Assembly: GCF_030817055.1 (NCBI RefSeq)
Contig: NZ_JAUSYV010000001.1
Coordinates: forward strand, 1,822,001-1,886,000
Source: Bacillus sp. V2I10
Lineage (GTDB): Bacteria > Bacillota > Bacilli > Bacillales > Bacillaceae
Direction: 5' to 3'
Length of the DNA stretch: 64,000 bases
In this document: positions 48,164 through 57,567 of the stretch, piece after piece
Position numbering within the stretch: the first letter of the stretch is position 1
Layout: every line of letters begins with the position of its first letter
Program-made: the position numbers and the translations under genes
Notes under the pieces: model-generated
The model's database searches: none
What the model was told of the DNA's origin: nothing
The model's input: only the letters and a program-made list of their open reading frames with translations

Positions 48164-50219
48164 ACATGATTTGCTGCTTGAACTCGGACTTGAGGAATTG
48201 CCTGCAAGATTTGTAACGGATGCAATGAATCAGCTTTCTCTAAAAGTAACGAACTGGCTGAAGGAGAAAAATATCTCTTTTGGTGAAGTAAATGTTTTTT
48301 CAACACCAAGAAGACTTGCGGTGCAAATAGAGGGTGTTGCTGCAAAACAAGAGGATATCGAGGAAGAAGCTAAGGGACCTGCCAAGAAAATCGCGCTTGA
48401 TGGAGACGGAAACTGGTCAAAAGCTGCTGTCGGATTCTCAAGAGGCCAGGGAGCAAGTGTTGAGGATATTTTCTTTAAAGAAATTGGCGGCATTGAATAT
48501 GCTCATGTCCATAAGTTCATAAAAGGAAAAGAAACGAAAGAGCTTTTAACAGATTTAAGTGAGATCATTACCGGCCTTACGTTTCCTAAAAATATGCGCT
48601 GGGGATCTCAGGACCTGAGATTTGCAAGACCGATAAAATGGATGATCGCCCTCTATGGCCAGGAAGTGATTCCTTTTAACATTACAGGCGTTCAAACAGG
48701 AAAAGAAACAAGAGGACACCGCTTTTTAGGCTCAGATCAAGTCATTGATCATCCATCTGCGTATGAAAAGGCTCTACTTTCACAGTTTGTCATTGCTTCT
48801 CCTGTAAAAAGAAAAGAAGCAATTCTAACTCAGCTGCATCATATTGAAGAAGAAAATAAGTGGAACATTCCAATCGACAAAGATTTATTAGAAGAAGTGA
48901 CAAATCTGGTTGAGTATCCTACTGCTTTATTTGGAAAATTTGAAGAAGAGTATCTTTCACTACCGGAAGAAGTGCTTGTGACAACGATGAAAGAACATCA
49001 GCGTTATTTTCCGGTAAAAAATGCGGAAGGACAATTGCTTCCGTATTTTGTAACAGTCAGAAATGGTGACCACAATCATATTGAAAATGTGGCAAGAGGA
49101 AATGAAAAAGTCTTGCGCGCACGTCTGTCAGACGCAGCATTCTTTTACAATGAAGACCAAAAGCTTGTGATTTCAGATAACGTGAAAAAACTTGATAAAA
49201 TTGTTTTCCATGAAGAGCTTGGATCTACTGGAGATAAAGTCAGAAGAATGATCACGCTGTCAAAAACTCTAGCTGAGCGATTTAACGTTTCCTCCGAAGA
49301 AAAAGTGCATGTCTTGCGAGCAGCTGAGATTTGCAAATTTGACCTTGTCACTCACATGGTTTATGAATTTCCTGAATTGCAGGGGATAATTGGTGAAAAG
49401 TACGCCAGAGCATTTGGTGAAGCAGAAGAAGTTGCTGCAGCTGTGAATGAGCACTACATGCCGCGGTATGCTGAAGATTCAGCACCGGCAACAAATGCAG
49501 GTGCGATAGTGGCGCTTGCAGATAAACTTGATACGATTGCAGGTTTCTTCTCAATCGGTGTCATTCCGACTGGTTCACAGGATCCCTACGCACTTAGACG
49601 CCAGGCGAGCGGGATTGTTCAAATCCTTTTAGCGAAAAAGTGGACAATTTCTTTAGAAGAATTATTTGACATTGCTCTTGCGCCTTTTAATGAAATTGAT
49701 CAAAACAAAGTGAAAAATGAACTTCTCGCATTTTTCAAAATGAGAGTTAAGCATGTTCTTGATGAGATGAAAATCAGATACGATATTATTGATGCAGTGC
49801 TTGGCGCAGGCCAAATGGAACTGACAGCTATCCTGAACAAAGCAGCAGTTTTGGAGAATGCAGCTAAAGATGAAAGCTTTAAGGGCATTATGGAAGCTTT
49901 TGCGAGAGTTCAAAATATCTCGAAAAAAGCATCCGGTGAAGCTGTTAATCCTGAGCTCTTTAAAAATAAAGAGGAGCAGGAGCTGCATGATCAATATGTG
50001 CAGGTGAAAGAGGAGTATGAAGCACACGCAGCTGACGGTGAGTACAATTCTGCATTTGCATCCCTCCGAACATTGCAGCCAGTTATCCAATCGTATTTTA
50101 ACGAAACGATGGTCATGGCTGAAGACGATGCTTTGAAAAATAATCGTCTTGCACAAATGAAAAAGCTTGCTTCATTGATAGAATCCTTTGCTAATATGGA
50201 TGCTGTTATTGTAAAATGA
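48156..50219 (+). CDS. glyS: Glycine--tRNA ligase beta subunit
   Basis: A 687-residue subunit responsible mainly for tRNA-Gly binding. The N-terminal LLLELGLEELPARF is diagnostic; KEHQRYFPVKNAEGQLLPYF, VFHEELGSTGDK, the HD-like region and the C-terminal anticodon-binding DALR-type domain follow. It completes the alpha2beta2 enzyme. A hairpin terminator is just downstream. Confidence 0.97.
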   Translation: MSKHDLLLELGLEELPARFVTDAMNQLSLKVTNWLKEKNISFGEVNVFSTPRRLAVQIEGVAAKQEDIEEEAKGPAKKIALDGDGNWSKAAVGFSRGQGASVEDIFFKEIGGIEYAHVHKFIKGKETKELLTDLSEIITGLTFPKNMRWGSQDLRFARPIKWMIALYGQEVIPFNITGVQTGKETRGHRFLGSDQVIDHPSAYEKALLSQFVIASPVKRKEAILTQLHHIEEENKWNIPIDKDLLEEVTNLVEYPTALFGKFEEEYLSLPEEVLVTTMKEHQRYFPVKNAEGQLLPYFVTVRNGDHNHIENVARGNEKVLRARLSDAAFFYNEDQKLVISDNVKKLDKIVFHEELGSTGDKVRRMITLSKTLAERFNVSSEEKVHVLRAAEICKFDLVTHMVYEFPELQGIIGEKYARAFGEAEEVAAAVNEHYMPRYAEDSAPATNAGAIVALADKLDTIAGFFSIGVIPTGSQDPYALRRQASGIVQILLAKKWTISLEELFDIALAPFNEIDQNKVKNELLAFFKMRVKHVLDEMKIRYDIIDAVLGAGQMELTAILNKAAVLENAAKDESFKGIMEAFARVQNISKKASGEAVNPELFKNKEEQELHDQYVQVKEEYEAHAADGEYNSAFASLRTLQPVIQSYFNETMVMAEDDALKNNRLAQMKKLASLIESFANMDAVIVK

Positions 50220-50225
50220 TAAAGT

Positions 50226-50264
50226 CAGACGGTTGCCTAAAAAAGGGCAATCGTCTGCTTCATT
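50226..50264 (+). terminator. Terminator of glyQS
   Basis: CAGACGGTTGCC and GGCAATCGTCTG around an A-rich loop, then CTTCATTTTA. Confidence 0.75.
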
Positions 50265-50310
50265 TTATAAAGATTGAATTTTAATAAGTAAAAATGATAG
50301 GCATTCTCTC

Positions 50311-50443
50311 GCGTCTAAACGGTCGGTTCCAGCTTCACCTCCGAGCCCCTCGGCCAGAACGGCTTCGCCAGAAAAGGCAAAAAGCGCCTTTTCTGTCGGA
50401 TCCTTATCTGACTGTCGGGTCTAAGCGGTCGGTTCCGCATTTC
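50311..50443 (+). repeat. Dispersed intergenic repeat, copy 7
   Basis: GTCGGTTCCAGCTTCACC, CCCCTCGGCCAGAACGGC, a perfect 10-bp hairpin CAGAAAAGGC-AAAAAGC-GCCTTTTCTG (50369-50395), GGATCCTTATCTGACTGTCG and GCGGTCGGTTCCGC. It fills much of the 341-base glyS-ccpN gap; the rest holds the ccpN promoter region (TATAAT at 50481). Confidence 0.8.
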
Positions 50444-50560
50444 TTTTTCCAAAGGTTCTTTTCAATCCGTCCAAATAGTATATAATATTTTTATATAGTA
50501 TAACCTATTTAACCATCGGGAATTAGAACGCGGATACATATGTATTGGAACCTTAAGGCG

Positions 50561-51199
50561 GTGAGTACAATCGAACTTAATAAAAGGCAGGAACACATTC
50601 TGCAAATTGTAAAAGACAATGGACCGATTACTGGTGAACATATTGCCGATCAGCTGAATTTAACAAGAGCGACCCTTCGGCCTGATCTGGCTATATTGAC
50701 TATGGCGGGGTATCTTGAAGCGAGGCCGAGGGTTGGGTATTTTTATACAGGCAAAACAGGAGCCGGACTTCTGTCAGATAAACTGAAAAAACTGCAGGTG
50801 AAAGATTTCCAGTCAATTCCGGTCGTGGTAAATGAGAATGTATCGGTTTATGATGCAATCGTTACGATGTTCTTGGAGGATGTCGGAACTTTATTTGTAG
50901 TGGATCAGGGGTCTATTCTCGTTGGAGTATTGTCCAGAAAAGATTTGCTCAGAGCAAGCATTGGAAAGCAGGAGCTTGCATCCATACCTGTGAATATTAT
51001 CATGACAAGAATGCCGAACATTACAATGTGCAGGCGCGAGGATTACATCATGGATGTCGCGAAGTTTTTAATAAACAAGCAAATAGATGCCATTCCTGTC
51101 ATTAAAGAGACGGAAAAAGGATTTGAAGTAACGGGCAGAATTACAAAAACAAATATGACGAAGATATTGGTCGGACTAGCGGAGAATGAAATCATCTAA
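50561..51199 (+). CDS. ccpN: Transcriptional repressor CcpN
   Basis: A 212-residue repressor of gluconeogenic genes (gapB, pckA in B. subtilis) under glycolytic conditions. An N-terminal HTH (LNKRQEHILQIVKDNGPITG, LNLTRATLRPDLAILTMAGY) is followed by two CBS domains (VYDAIVTMFLEDVGTLFVVD; IMDVAKFLINKQIDAIPVI) that sense nucleotides. GTG 50561 matches the B. subtilis start and length; an ATG at 50540 is in frame, and neither has an ideal ribosome site. It is paired with ppsR. Confidence 0.94.
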   Translation: MSTIELNKRQEHILQIVKDNGPITGEHIADQLNLTRATLRPDLAILTMAGYLEARPRVGYFYTGKTGAGLLSDKLKKLQVKDFQSIPVVVNENVSVYDAIVTMFLEDVGTLFVVDQGSILVGVLSRKDLLRASIGKQELASIPVNIIMTRMPNITMCRREDYIMDVAKFLINKQIDAIPVIKETEKGFEVTGRITKTNMTKILVGLAENEII

Positions 51200-51218
51200 C
51201 TGGGGAGTGGGGAATGGT

Positions 51219-52031
51219 ATGAACAATCGTCATGTCTATGTTGTATCAGATTCTGTAGGCGAAACAGCTGAACTGGTTATAAAAGCAGCTATCAGCCAAT
51301 TTAATGGAAATGCAGCTGATACAAAAATTAAACGAATTCCTTACGTTGAAGATTTAGGCACAATTAAAGAAGTGGTGGCTCTGGCTAAATTGGAGCAGGC
51401 AATTGTGTGCTTTACACTTGTCGTTCCTGAGCTCAGACAGGGACTGATTGAAGAAGCAAATTCACAAGGTGTTGTCTATTATGATATCATCGGCCCGTTA
51501 ATAGACAAAATGGAATCTGCTTATGGGATTAATGCAAAATATGAACCTGGAAGAGTCCGTAAACTTGATGAAGATTACTTCAAAAAGGTAGAGGCCATTG
51601 AGTTTGCTGTAAAATATGATGACGGCCGTGATCCTCGCGGCATCATGAAAGCAGACATTATACTTGTGGGAGTATCGAGAACATCTAAAACACCGCTGTC
51701 TCAGTATTTGGCTCATAAGCGCTTTAAGGTCGCGAATGTACCGATTGTTCCAGAAGTCGAACCTCCAGAGGAACTATATAAAGTTTCTCCCAAAAAATGC
51801 ATCGGACTTAAAATCAGCCCTGATAAATTAAATGACATTAGAAAAGAAAGATTAATTTCACTTGGCCTTAATGATAAAGCTATTTATGCTAATATCGACA
51901 GAATCAAAGTGGAGCTTGAATACTTTGAAAAGGTTATTGATAAAATAGGCTGTCAGGTAATTGATGTATCTAATAAAGCAGTTGAGGAAACGGCAAACGT
52001 GATCCAAAATATCATGAATGGATATAACTGA
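51219..52031 (+). CDS. yqfL: Bifunctional pyruvate, phosphate dikinase-regulatory protein type kinase/phosphorylase (YqfL)
   Basis: A 270-residue DUF299-family protein: NNRHVYVVSDSVGETAEL at the start, a P-loop-like GVSRTSKTPLSQYLAHK, and KCIGLKISPDKLNDIRKERL. Relatives add or remove phosphate from PEP synthase or PPDK. In B. subtilis YqfL modulates CcpN, and the gene follows ccpN directly as here. The ATG at 51219 gives the family start; its reading overlaps no other real frame. Confidence 0.93.
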   Translation: MNNRHVYVVSDSVGETAELVIKAAISQFNGNAADTKIKRIPYVEDLGTIKEVVALAKLEQAIVCFTLVVPELRQGLIEEANSQGVVYYDIIGPLIDKMESAYGINAKYEPGRVRKLDEDYFKKVEAIEFAVKYDDGRDPRGIMKADIILVGVSRTSKTPLSQYLAHKRFKVANVPIVPEVEPPEELYKVSPKKCIGLKISPDKLNDIRKERLISLGLNDKAIYANIDRIKVELEYFEKVIDKIGCQVIDVSNKAVEETANVIQNIMNGYN

Positions 52032-52051
52032 AGATCAGCGCACTAATATTG

Positions 52052-52084
52052 AACTCAGAGAAACAAAAGCTCTGAGTTTTATAT
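52052..52084 (+). terminator. Terminator of ccpN-yqfL
   Basis: AACTCAGAG-AAACAAAAG-CTCTGAGTT, 9-bp stem, followed by TTATATAT. The next 240 bases to yqxD are AT-rich promoter DNA with no gene seen. Confidence 0.8.
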
Positions 52085-52326
52085 ATGTCCTGAAATTAAC
52101 AAATTAAGTTCATGAAAAAGAATGGAAAAATTAAAGACTTTGTATTATAATAAAAAATTGTGATAAAATTACTTATTTTAGGTTTAGACTTGACTAAGAA
52201 CGAATAAACTATTTATTGTGATCTGTCAAGTGAAGTAGTGAAAAATAATTCGACAAATTCAGTCTTGTTTTCCTCGCGATCTTTTCTAAAAGGTTAAGAA
52301 GGATTCTATCGGAGTGATGTAGAATA

Positions 52327-52800
52327 GTGAAAGATGACGAAAAAAAGATGCAGATAATTGTCGATGCAGATGCCTGTCCTGTTAAAAAGGAAATCGCTGA
52401 TCTAGCTGCCCATTATCAAATCAACGTCCTGTTTGTTGCGTCTTATAACCATAAAACATCAAATACATACGGATATGATTGGGTTTATGTGGACACCGGC
52501 AAAGAATCTGCTGATTTATACATCGTTAATCATTCTTATCGTCATGATCTGGTTGTGACGCAGGATATTGGTCTTGCAGGTCTGCTGCTGAAAAAAGGGG
52601 TTAGAGTCATGACACCCCGGGGTAAACAGTATACAGAAGAAAATATTGAGATGGCGCTTGAGTTCAGGTATCTTTCTGCGAAAGAACGCCGAGGCGGAAA
52701 GCATACAAAAGGCCCCAAAAAGTTTACCCAATCAGACAGAGACAGCTTTATTTTCACACTGGAAAAGATTTTGTCGAAAGATGCAGGAATTAGTGGTTAA
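52327..52800 (+). CDS. yqxD: YaiI/YqxD family protein (DUF188)
   Basis: A 157-residue cytosolic protein: IIVDADACPVKKEIADLA, ADLYIVNHSYRHDLVVTQDIGLAGLLLKKG, PRGKQYTEENIE and FTQSDRDSFIFTLEKIL. The family has a PIN-like fold with conserved aspartates; the function is unproven. It starts with GTG after GGAGTGATG at long spacing; an in-frame ATG at 52348 is the alternative. It leads the yqxD-dnaG-sigA operon. Confidence 0.9.
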   Translation: MKDDEKKMQIIVDADACPVKKEIADLAAHYQINVLFVASYNHKTSNTYGYDWVYVDTGKESADLYIVNHSYRHDLVVTQDIGLAGLLLKKGVRVMTPRGKQYTEENIEMALEFRYLSAKERRGGKHTKGPKKFTQSDRDSFIFTLEKILSKDAGISG

Positions 52801-52832
52801 ATCGCGAATATTTGTATCACGGAGTTGTTGGT

Positions 52833-54638
52833 ATGGGAAATCGAATTCCCGATGAAATAATCGATAAGATTCAGCAATCGGCAGACATCGTTGATGTTGT
52901 CAGTGAATATGTTCAATTGAAGAAGCAGGGAAGAAATCATTTTGGGCTATGCCCATTTCATGGCGAAAAATCACCATCGTTCTCCGTTTCACATGATAAG
53001 CAGATCTACCATTGCTTTGGATGTGGCGCCGGCGGGAACGTCTTTTCATTCTTGATGCAAATTGAAGGCTATTCATTTGTTGAAGCAGCTTCGGCACTCG
53101 CTGAAAAACTGCATATTGATCTTCCGGATCAGCTTAACGCAGTTCAGCCAAAAGATGCAAACAGCGATGATGAAAAAATGATCGAAGCACATGAACTGCT
53201 GAAGAAGTTTTATCATCATTTACTTGTAAACACAAAAGAAGGGCAAGCTGCCTTCGATTATTTAACAGCAAGAGGGTTTACCAAAGAAACAATTGAACAG
53301 TTCGAAATTGGCTATGCGCTTGATTCCTGGGATTTCGTCGCCAAGTTTTTGACAAAACGGGGTTACGATCCTCAGATGATGGAAAAAGCAGGTCTGCTTG
53401 TTAAGAAAAGCTCCTCTGATGGGTATCTGGACCGTTTTCGCAATCGGATTATGTTTCCTATCCTTGACCATACTGGCCGGACCATTGCATTTTCAGGTAG
53501 GGTGCTTGGAAAAGAACAGCCTAAATTCCTTAATAGTCCCGAAACACCTATTTTTAACAAAAGCAAAGTTCTTTATAATTTTCATCAAGCAAGAGTACAT
53601 ATACGAAAAAATCAGCAAGTTGTCTTATTTGAAGGTTTTGCAGATGTTATTTCTGCTGTACGTTCAGATGTGCAGCATTCGATTGCAACGATGGGAACAT
53701 CACTGACAGAAGCTCAGGCAAAAATCATCAAAAGAAACGCCGGAGATGTTATAATCTGTTATGATTCTGATTCTGCAGGACTTGAAGCAACATTAAGAGC
53801 TTCTAAAACACTTGCTGCTGCCGGCTGCAAAATGAGAGTTGCCGCGCTGCCTGATGGAACAGACCCTGATGACTACATCCGAACATTCGGAGCAGAAAAG
53901 TTCAAAAAAGATGTAATAGGGGCAAGCATTACGTTAATGGCTTTTAAAATGCAGGTTTTCCGCAAAGGAAAAAATCTTCAAGATGAAGGACAAAGACTGC
54001 AGTATATAGAAGACATACTGAAAGAACTCAGCCTCCTTGAAAATCCAGTGGAAATCGAACTGTATTTAAAACAGCTGTCCGGAGAATTTTCATTATCGAT
54101 GGATGTTCTGAAGAATCAAATCAAGGATAAAAGATCAGGCCAAAAGCCTGAACGGAAAAAGGAGCAGCAGAGCGCTCCTGTCCAGCATGTGATGAAACCT
54201 AAGCAAAGAAGGCTTCTCCCGGCATTTCATAATGCTGAAAGACTTCTTATAGCGCATATGCTGCGCAATAGGGACATTGCACAAAAAGTGCTTGACCGTA
54301 TAGGACTTCAATTCAATATAGAAGAGCACAGAGCGATAATTACGTACTTATATGCTTATTACGAAGATGGAAATGAAGCAAATGTCAGCTCGTTTCTGAG
54401 AAAACTGCCTGACAATCAGCTTCATCAGTTTGTTTCAGATATAGCTATGCTCTCGGTAAACGAAGAAATATCTGAGCGGGAGCTGTCAGATTATATTAAA
54501 CAGGTGTTGAATCACCAAAATTGGTTAATGATAAAAGAAAAAGAAGCTGAAAAGCATGAAGCAGAGCGTCAAAAGGATTTCGTCAAAGCTGCCAATATCG
54601 CCATGGAAGTCATAAGGCTTAAGCGCGATCTTAAATGA
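52833..54638 (+). CDS. dnaG: DNA primase DnaG
   Basis: A 601-residue primase. An N-terminal CHC2 zinc ribbon (CPFHGEKSPSFSV ... IYHCFGCGAGG) is followed by the RNA polymerase core with TOPRIM acidic motifs (VVLFEGFADVISA, IICYDSDSAG) and a C-terminal helicase-binding domain. It makes RNA primers at the fork. The ATG at 52833 gives MGNRIPDEIIDKIQQSADIV as in relatives; the open frame from 52812 lacks a ribosome site. Confidence 0.97.
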   Translation: MGNRIPDEIIDKIQQSADIVDVVSEYVQLKKQGRNHFGLCPFHGEKSPSFSVSHDKQIYHCFGCGAGGNVFSFLMQIEGYSFVEAASALAEKLHIDLPDQLNAVQPKDANSDDEKMIEAHELLKKFYHHLLVNTKEGQAAFDYLTARGFTKETIEQFEIGYALDSWDFVAKFLTKRGYDPQMMEKAGLLVKKSSSDGYLDRFRNRIMFPILDHTGRTIAFSGRVLGKEQPKFLNSPETPIFNKSKVLYNFHQARVHIRKNQQVVLFEGFADVISAVRSDVQHSIATMGTSLTEAQAKIIKRNAGDVIICYDSDSAGLEATLRASKTLAAAGCKMRVAALPDGTDPDDYIRTFGAEKFKKDVIGASITLMAFKMQVFRKGKNLQDEGQRLQYIEDILKELSLLENPVEIELYLKQLSGEFSLSMDVLKNQIKDKRSGQKPERKKEQQSAPVQHVMKPKQRRLLPAFHNAERLLIAHMLRNRDIAQKVLDRIGLQFNIEEHRAIITYLYAYYEDGNEANVSSFLRKLPDNQLHQFVSDIAMLSVNEEISERELSDYIKQVLNHQNWLMIKEKEAEKHEAERQKDFVKAANIAMEVIRLKRDLK

Positions 54639-54755
54639 GGGCTGACGAATGACTTGCGCAACACGTAGAGATTCATTGAGGCTAATCGGTTTCATAAATC
54701 ATTTAGCACATTCACATAAATCACTAATTGCAAGAGTTTGGAAGGAGGGGATCCA

Positions 54756-55868
54756 ATGGCTGATAAACAAACCCATGATTCTGAATTGACATTGGAACAA
54801 GCAAAAGACCAATTAACTGAAATCGGAAAAAAACGTGGAGTTTTAACATACGAAGAGATTGCTGAGCGCATGTCTGGCTTCGAAATTGAATCAGACCAAA
54901 TGGATGAGTATTATGAATACCTTGGCGAGCAGGGCGTTGAATTAGTTGGTGATAATGAATCGACTGATGATCCTAATATACAGCAGCTGGCGAAGGAAGA
55001 AGAATTTGATCTAAATGATTTAAGCGTGCCTCCAGGTGTTAAGATCAATGACCCTGTGCGTATGTATCTGAAAGAAATAGGCCGGGTAGATCTTTTAACT
55101 GCAGATGAAGAAATTAAGCTTGCAAACCGCATTGAAGAAGGCGATGAAGAAGCGAAGAGAAGACTCGCAGAAGCCAACCTTCGTCTTGTTGTAAGTATCG
55201 CTAAAAGATATGTCGGCCGTGGAATGCTGTTTTTGGATCTTATACAAGAAGGCAATATGGGCTTAATGAAAGCTGTAGAGAAGTTCGATTACCGCAAAGG
55301 ATTTAAATTCAGTACCTATGCTACTTGGTGGATTCGCCAGGCTATAACAAGAGCCATAGCTGATCAGGCAAGAACCATTCGTATTCCGGTACACATGGTT
55401 GAGACAATAAATAAATTGATTCGTGTTCAGCGTCAGCTTCTTCAGGATTTAGGACGTGAACCATCTCCGGAAGAAATTGCAGAAGATATGGATTTAACTC
55501 CTGATAAAGTAAGAGAGATTCTAAAAATTGCACAAGAACCGGTATCTCTTGAAACGCCAATTGGTGAAGAAGATGATTCACATCTTGGAGATTTTATTGA
55601 GGATCAAGATGCAACTTCTCCTTCCGAACATGCTGCTTACGAGCTGTTAAAAGAACAGCTTGAAGATGTACTGGATACATTGACTGACCGTGAAGAAAAC
55701 GTTCTGCGTCTTCGTTTCGGACTGGATGACGGCCGTACAAGAACACTTGAAGAAGTAGGGAAAGTGTTTGGCGTTACTAGAGAACGCATCCGTCAAATTG
55801 AAGCAAAGGCACTTCGTAAGCTGCGCCACCCAAGCAGAAGCAAACGATTAAAAGACTTTTTAGAATAG
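54756..55868 (+). CDS. sigA: RNA polymerase primary sigma factor SigA (RpoD)
   Basis: A 370-residue housekeeping sigma factor. Region 1.1 is the acidic N-terminal part; region 1.2 contains DPVRMYLKEIGRVDLLT; region 2 KRYVGRGMLFLDLIQEGNMG and FSTYATWWIRQAITRAIADQ; region 4 VLRLRFGLDDGRTRTLEEVG and VTRERIRQIEAKALRKLRHP. The start has GGAGGGG upstream, and an upstream in-frame ATG at 54738 is part of the leader. It is the last gene of the macromolecular synthesis operon. Confidence 0.98.
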   Translation: MADKQTHDSELTLEQAKDQLTEIGKKRGVLTYEEIAERMSGFEIESDQMDEYYEYLGEQGVELVGDNESTDDPNIQQLAKEEEFDLNDLSVPPGVKINDPVRMYLKEIGRVDLLTADEEIKLANRIEEGDEEAKRRLAEANLRLVVSIAKRYVGRGMLFLDLIQEGNMGLMKAVEKFDYRKGFKFSTYATWWIRQAITRAIADQARTIRIPVHMVETINKLIRVQRQLLQDLGREPSPEEIAEDMDLTPDKVREILKIAQEPVSLETPIGEEDDSHLGDFIEDQDATSPSEHAAYELLKEQLEDVLDTLTDREENVLRLRFGLDDGRTRTLEEVGKVFGVTRERIRQIEAKALRKLRHPSRSKRLKDFLE

Positions 55869-55898
55869 AAAGCGGACTTTAGTTCGCTTTTTTTTTGT
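55866..55898 (+). terminator. Intrinsic terminator of sigA
   Basis: AAAGCGGAC-TTTA-GTTCGCTTT followed by a T-run. The 384-base gap to acd beyond it is very AT-rich and, apart from the acd promoter, holds no feature I can support. Confidence 0.85.
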
Positions 55899-56187
55899 TT
55901 ATTTATTTTTTGACAGCGTTAACAACTAATTTCATATTACATCATCTTTTCATTTATTTTACTTAATTGTTATTTAATTTGCAAATCACCCTCATAAAAT
56001 TTTACGCCTAACATAGCACCAAAAACTTCATTTCCTCTTCAAAATTTTATGCATAATTCCTTTTTTTTTTAGAAAAAACCTTGAAATTACTGACAAATAC
56101 ATAAGAATGTATTCAAAATAAAGGAAAGCTTTTTACAAAACAAAGTAGAACAAAAATATTTTTTCATTAAATAAAAAATTTAAAAAG

Positions 56188-56217
56188 TTGTGAAAACAGA
56201 CCGTTTCACTTTATAAT
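56188..56217 (+). promoter_or_regulatory. Promoter of acd with internal dyad
   Basis: TTGTGA (56188-56193), an 18-base spacer, TATAAT (56212-56217). A dyad GTGAAA-N8-TTTCAC (56190-56209) occupies the spacer, a position typical of repressor operators. Confidence 0.65.
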
Positions 56218-56222
56218 TTAAT

Positions 56223-56237
56223 ATGTAAGCGTATTCA
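56223..56237 (+). promoter_or_regulatory. Catabolite-responsive element (cre) of acd
   Basis: ATGTAAGCGTATTCA fits the WTGNAANCGNWNNCW cre consensus at every fixed position. It sits just after the -10 box, at the predicted start point, so CcpA would block transcription there. Confidence 0.7.
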
Positions 56238-56252
56238 AAACGGGGGGATAAA

Positions 56253-57392
56253 ATGAATTTTGAACTATCACAAGAACAGCGCATGATTCAGAAAACCATT
56301 AAAGAATTTGCAGAAGAAGTTGTTGAACCAGGAGCTTATGAAAGAGATAAAACAAAGCAATTTCCAGCAGAAATTTTTCAGCAGCTTGGTGAAATGGGAA
56401 TGCTTGGTCTGCCATTTTCAGAAGAATACGGCGGAAGCGGCGCAGATACGATCAGTTTCGCGATTGTTACGGAAGAACTAAGTAAAGCATGCGGTTCAAC
56501 CGGCATTACATATTCAGCCCACATTTCATTAGGCGGAGCTCCGATTAATATGTTTGGTACAGAAGAGCAAAAAAGAAAGTATCTTTCAAAAATTTGCTCG
56601 GGAGAATCAATGGGTGCTTTTGGACTGACTGAGCCGAATGCAGGATCGGATGCAGGGGGCACCCTGACCGAAGCTGTAGAGAAGGATGGGCAGTTTACCA
56701 TAAATGGAAATAAATGTTACATTACGAATGCATCTTATGCAAGGTTTCTGGCTCTGACGGCTATCACGGATCGCTCAGAAGGAAAAAAAGAGATAAGCGC
56801 CATTATTGTCCCAACTGATGCACCAGGGTTCAAAGTAATAGACAATTATGAAAAGATGGGACTGAATGCATCTAATACAACTGAATTGATTTTAGAAGAT
56901 GTTGTCGTTCCAGCAGAGAATCTTCTTGGTAAAAAGGGGAATGGCTTCAGACAGTTCCTCATGACATTAGACGGAGGAAGAATAGGAATTGGTGCTATGG
57001 CAGTCGGAATAGCACAGGCAGCTTTTGAAAAAGCATTAGCTTACTCAAAAGAAAGAAAACAATTCGGAAAAACACTAAGTGAGTTCCAGGCTATTCAATT
57101 CAAGCTTGCAGATATGGCAATGAAAATCGATTTGGCACGTACAATGGTTTATAAAGCTGCCTGGTTAAAGGATCAGGGAAAGCCATATACGAAAGAAGCC
57201 TCTTTTTGCAAGCTGTTTGCATCCGAAATGTGTACAGAAGTGACAAATCAGGCCATTCAAATTCACGGCGGCTATGGCTATATGAAAGAATATCAAGTTG
57301 AACGATATCTGCGTGATGCTAAATTGCTTGAAATCGGCGAAGGCACAAGTGAAGTTCAGCGGATGGTCATTGCAAGACAGATTGGCTGCTGA
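56253..57392 (+). CDS. Acyl-CoA dehydrogenase (short-chain type)
   Basis: A 379-residue FAD flavoenzyme of fatty acid or branched-chain catabolism. An N-terminal helical domain is followed by the FAD/substrate motif GAFGLTEPNAGSDAGG and a C-terminal domain with QIHGGYGYMKEYQVERYLRDAK, containing the catalytic Glu in the YGYMxEY region, and GEGTSEVQRMVIARQI. It is closest in pattern to butyryl-CoA dehydrogenases; chain-length specificity cannot be told. It has its own promoter with a cre site and its own terminator. B. subtilis 168 has no such gene here, as far as I recall. Confidence 0.93.
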   Translation: MNFELSQEQRMIQKTIKEFAEEVVEPGAYERDKTKQFPAEIFQQLGEMGMLGLPFSEEYGGSGADTISFAIVTEELSKACGSTGITYSAHISLGGAPINMFGTEEQKRKYLSKICSGESMGAFGLTEPNAGSDAGGTLTEAVEKDGQFTINGNKCYITNASYARFLALTAITDRSEGKKEISAIIVPTDAPGFKVIDNYEKMGLNASNTTELILEDVVVPAENLLGKKGNGFRQFLMTLDGGRIGIGAMAVGIAQAAFEKALAYSKERKQFGKTLSEFQAIQFKLADMAMKIDLARTMVYKAAWLKDQGKPYTKEASFCKLFASEMCTEVTNQAIQIHGGYGYMKEYQVERYLRDAKLLEIGEGTSEVQRMVIARQIGC

Positions 57393-57403
57393 CGAAATAA
57401 AAA

Positions 57404-57437
57404 AGGAACTTCATCTTAATTGATGAGGTTTTTTTGA
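57404..57437 (+). terminator. Terminator of acd
   Basis: AACTTCATC-TTAATT-GATGAGGTT followed by T7. Confidence 0.85.
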
Positions 57438-57475
57438 CTAATTTTTGAAAAATAGCCCAACTTATACAATAAGTC

Positions 57476-57503
57476 TTTTACTTCCTCAAATTTTGAAGTA
57501 AAA
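57476..57503. repeat. Inverted repeat upstream of cccA
   Basis: TTTTACTTC-N10-GAAGTAAAA, a perfect 9-bp dyad about 65 bases before cccA. It lacks a T-run, so an operator is more likely than a terminator. Confidence 0.5.
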
Positions 57504-57567
57504 TAGAGATTGTTTAAATCTATCGTTTACCTGCATTTCAAGATTTTTACATAAGGGAGGTTACATA

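Noticed and set aside
49662..50156. A 164-codon open frame on the minus strand inside glyS
   Set aside because: It lies wholly opposite a clear glyS coding region, has no ribosome site and no recognisable protein pattern; long antisense frames are common here because of codon bias.
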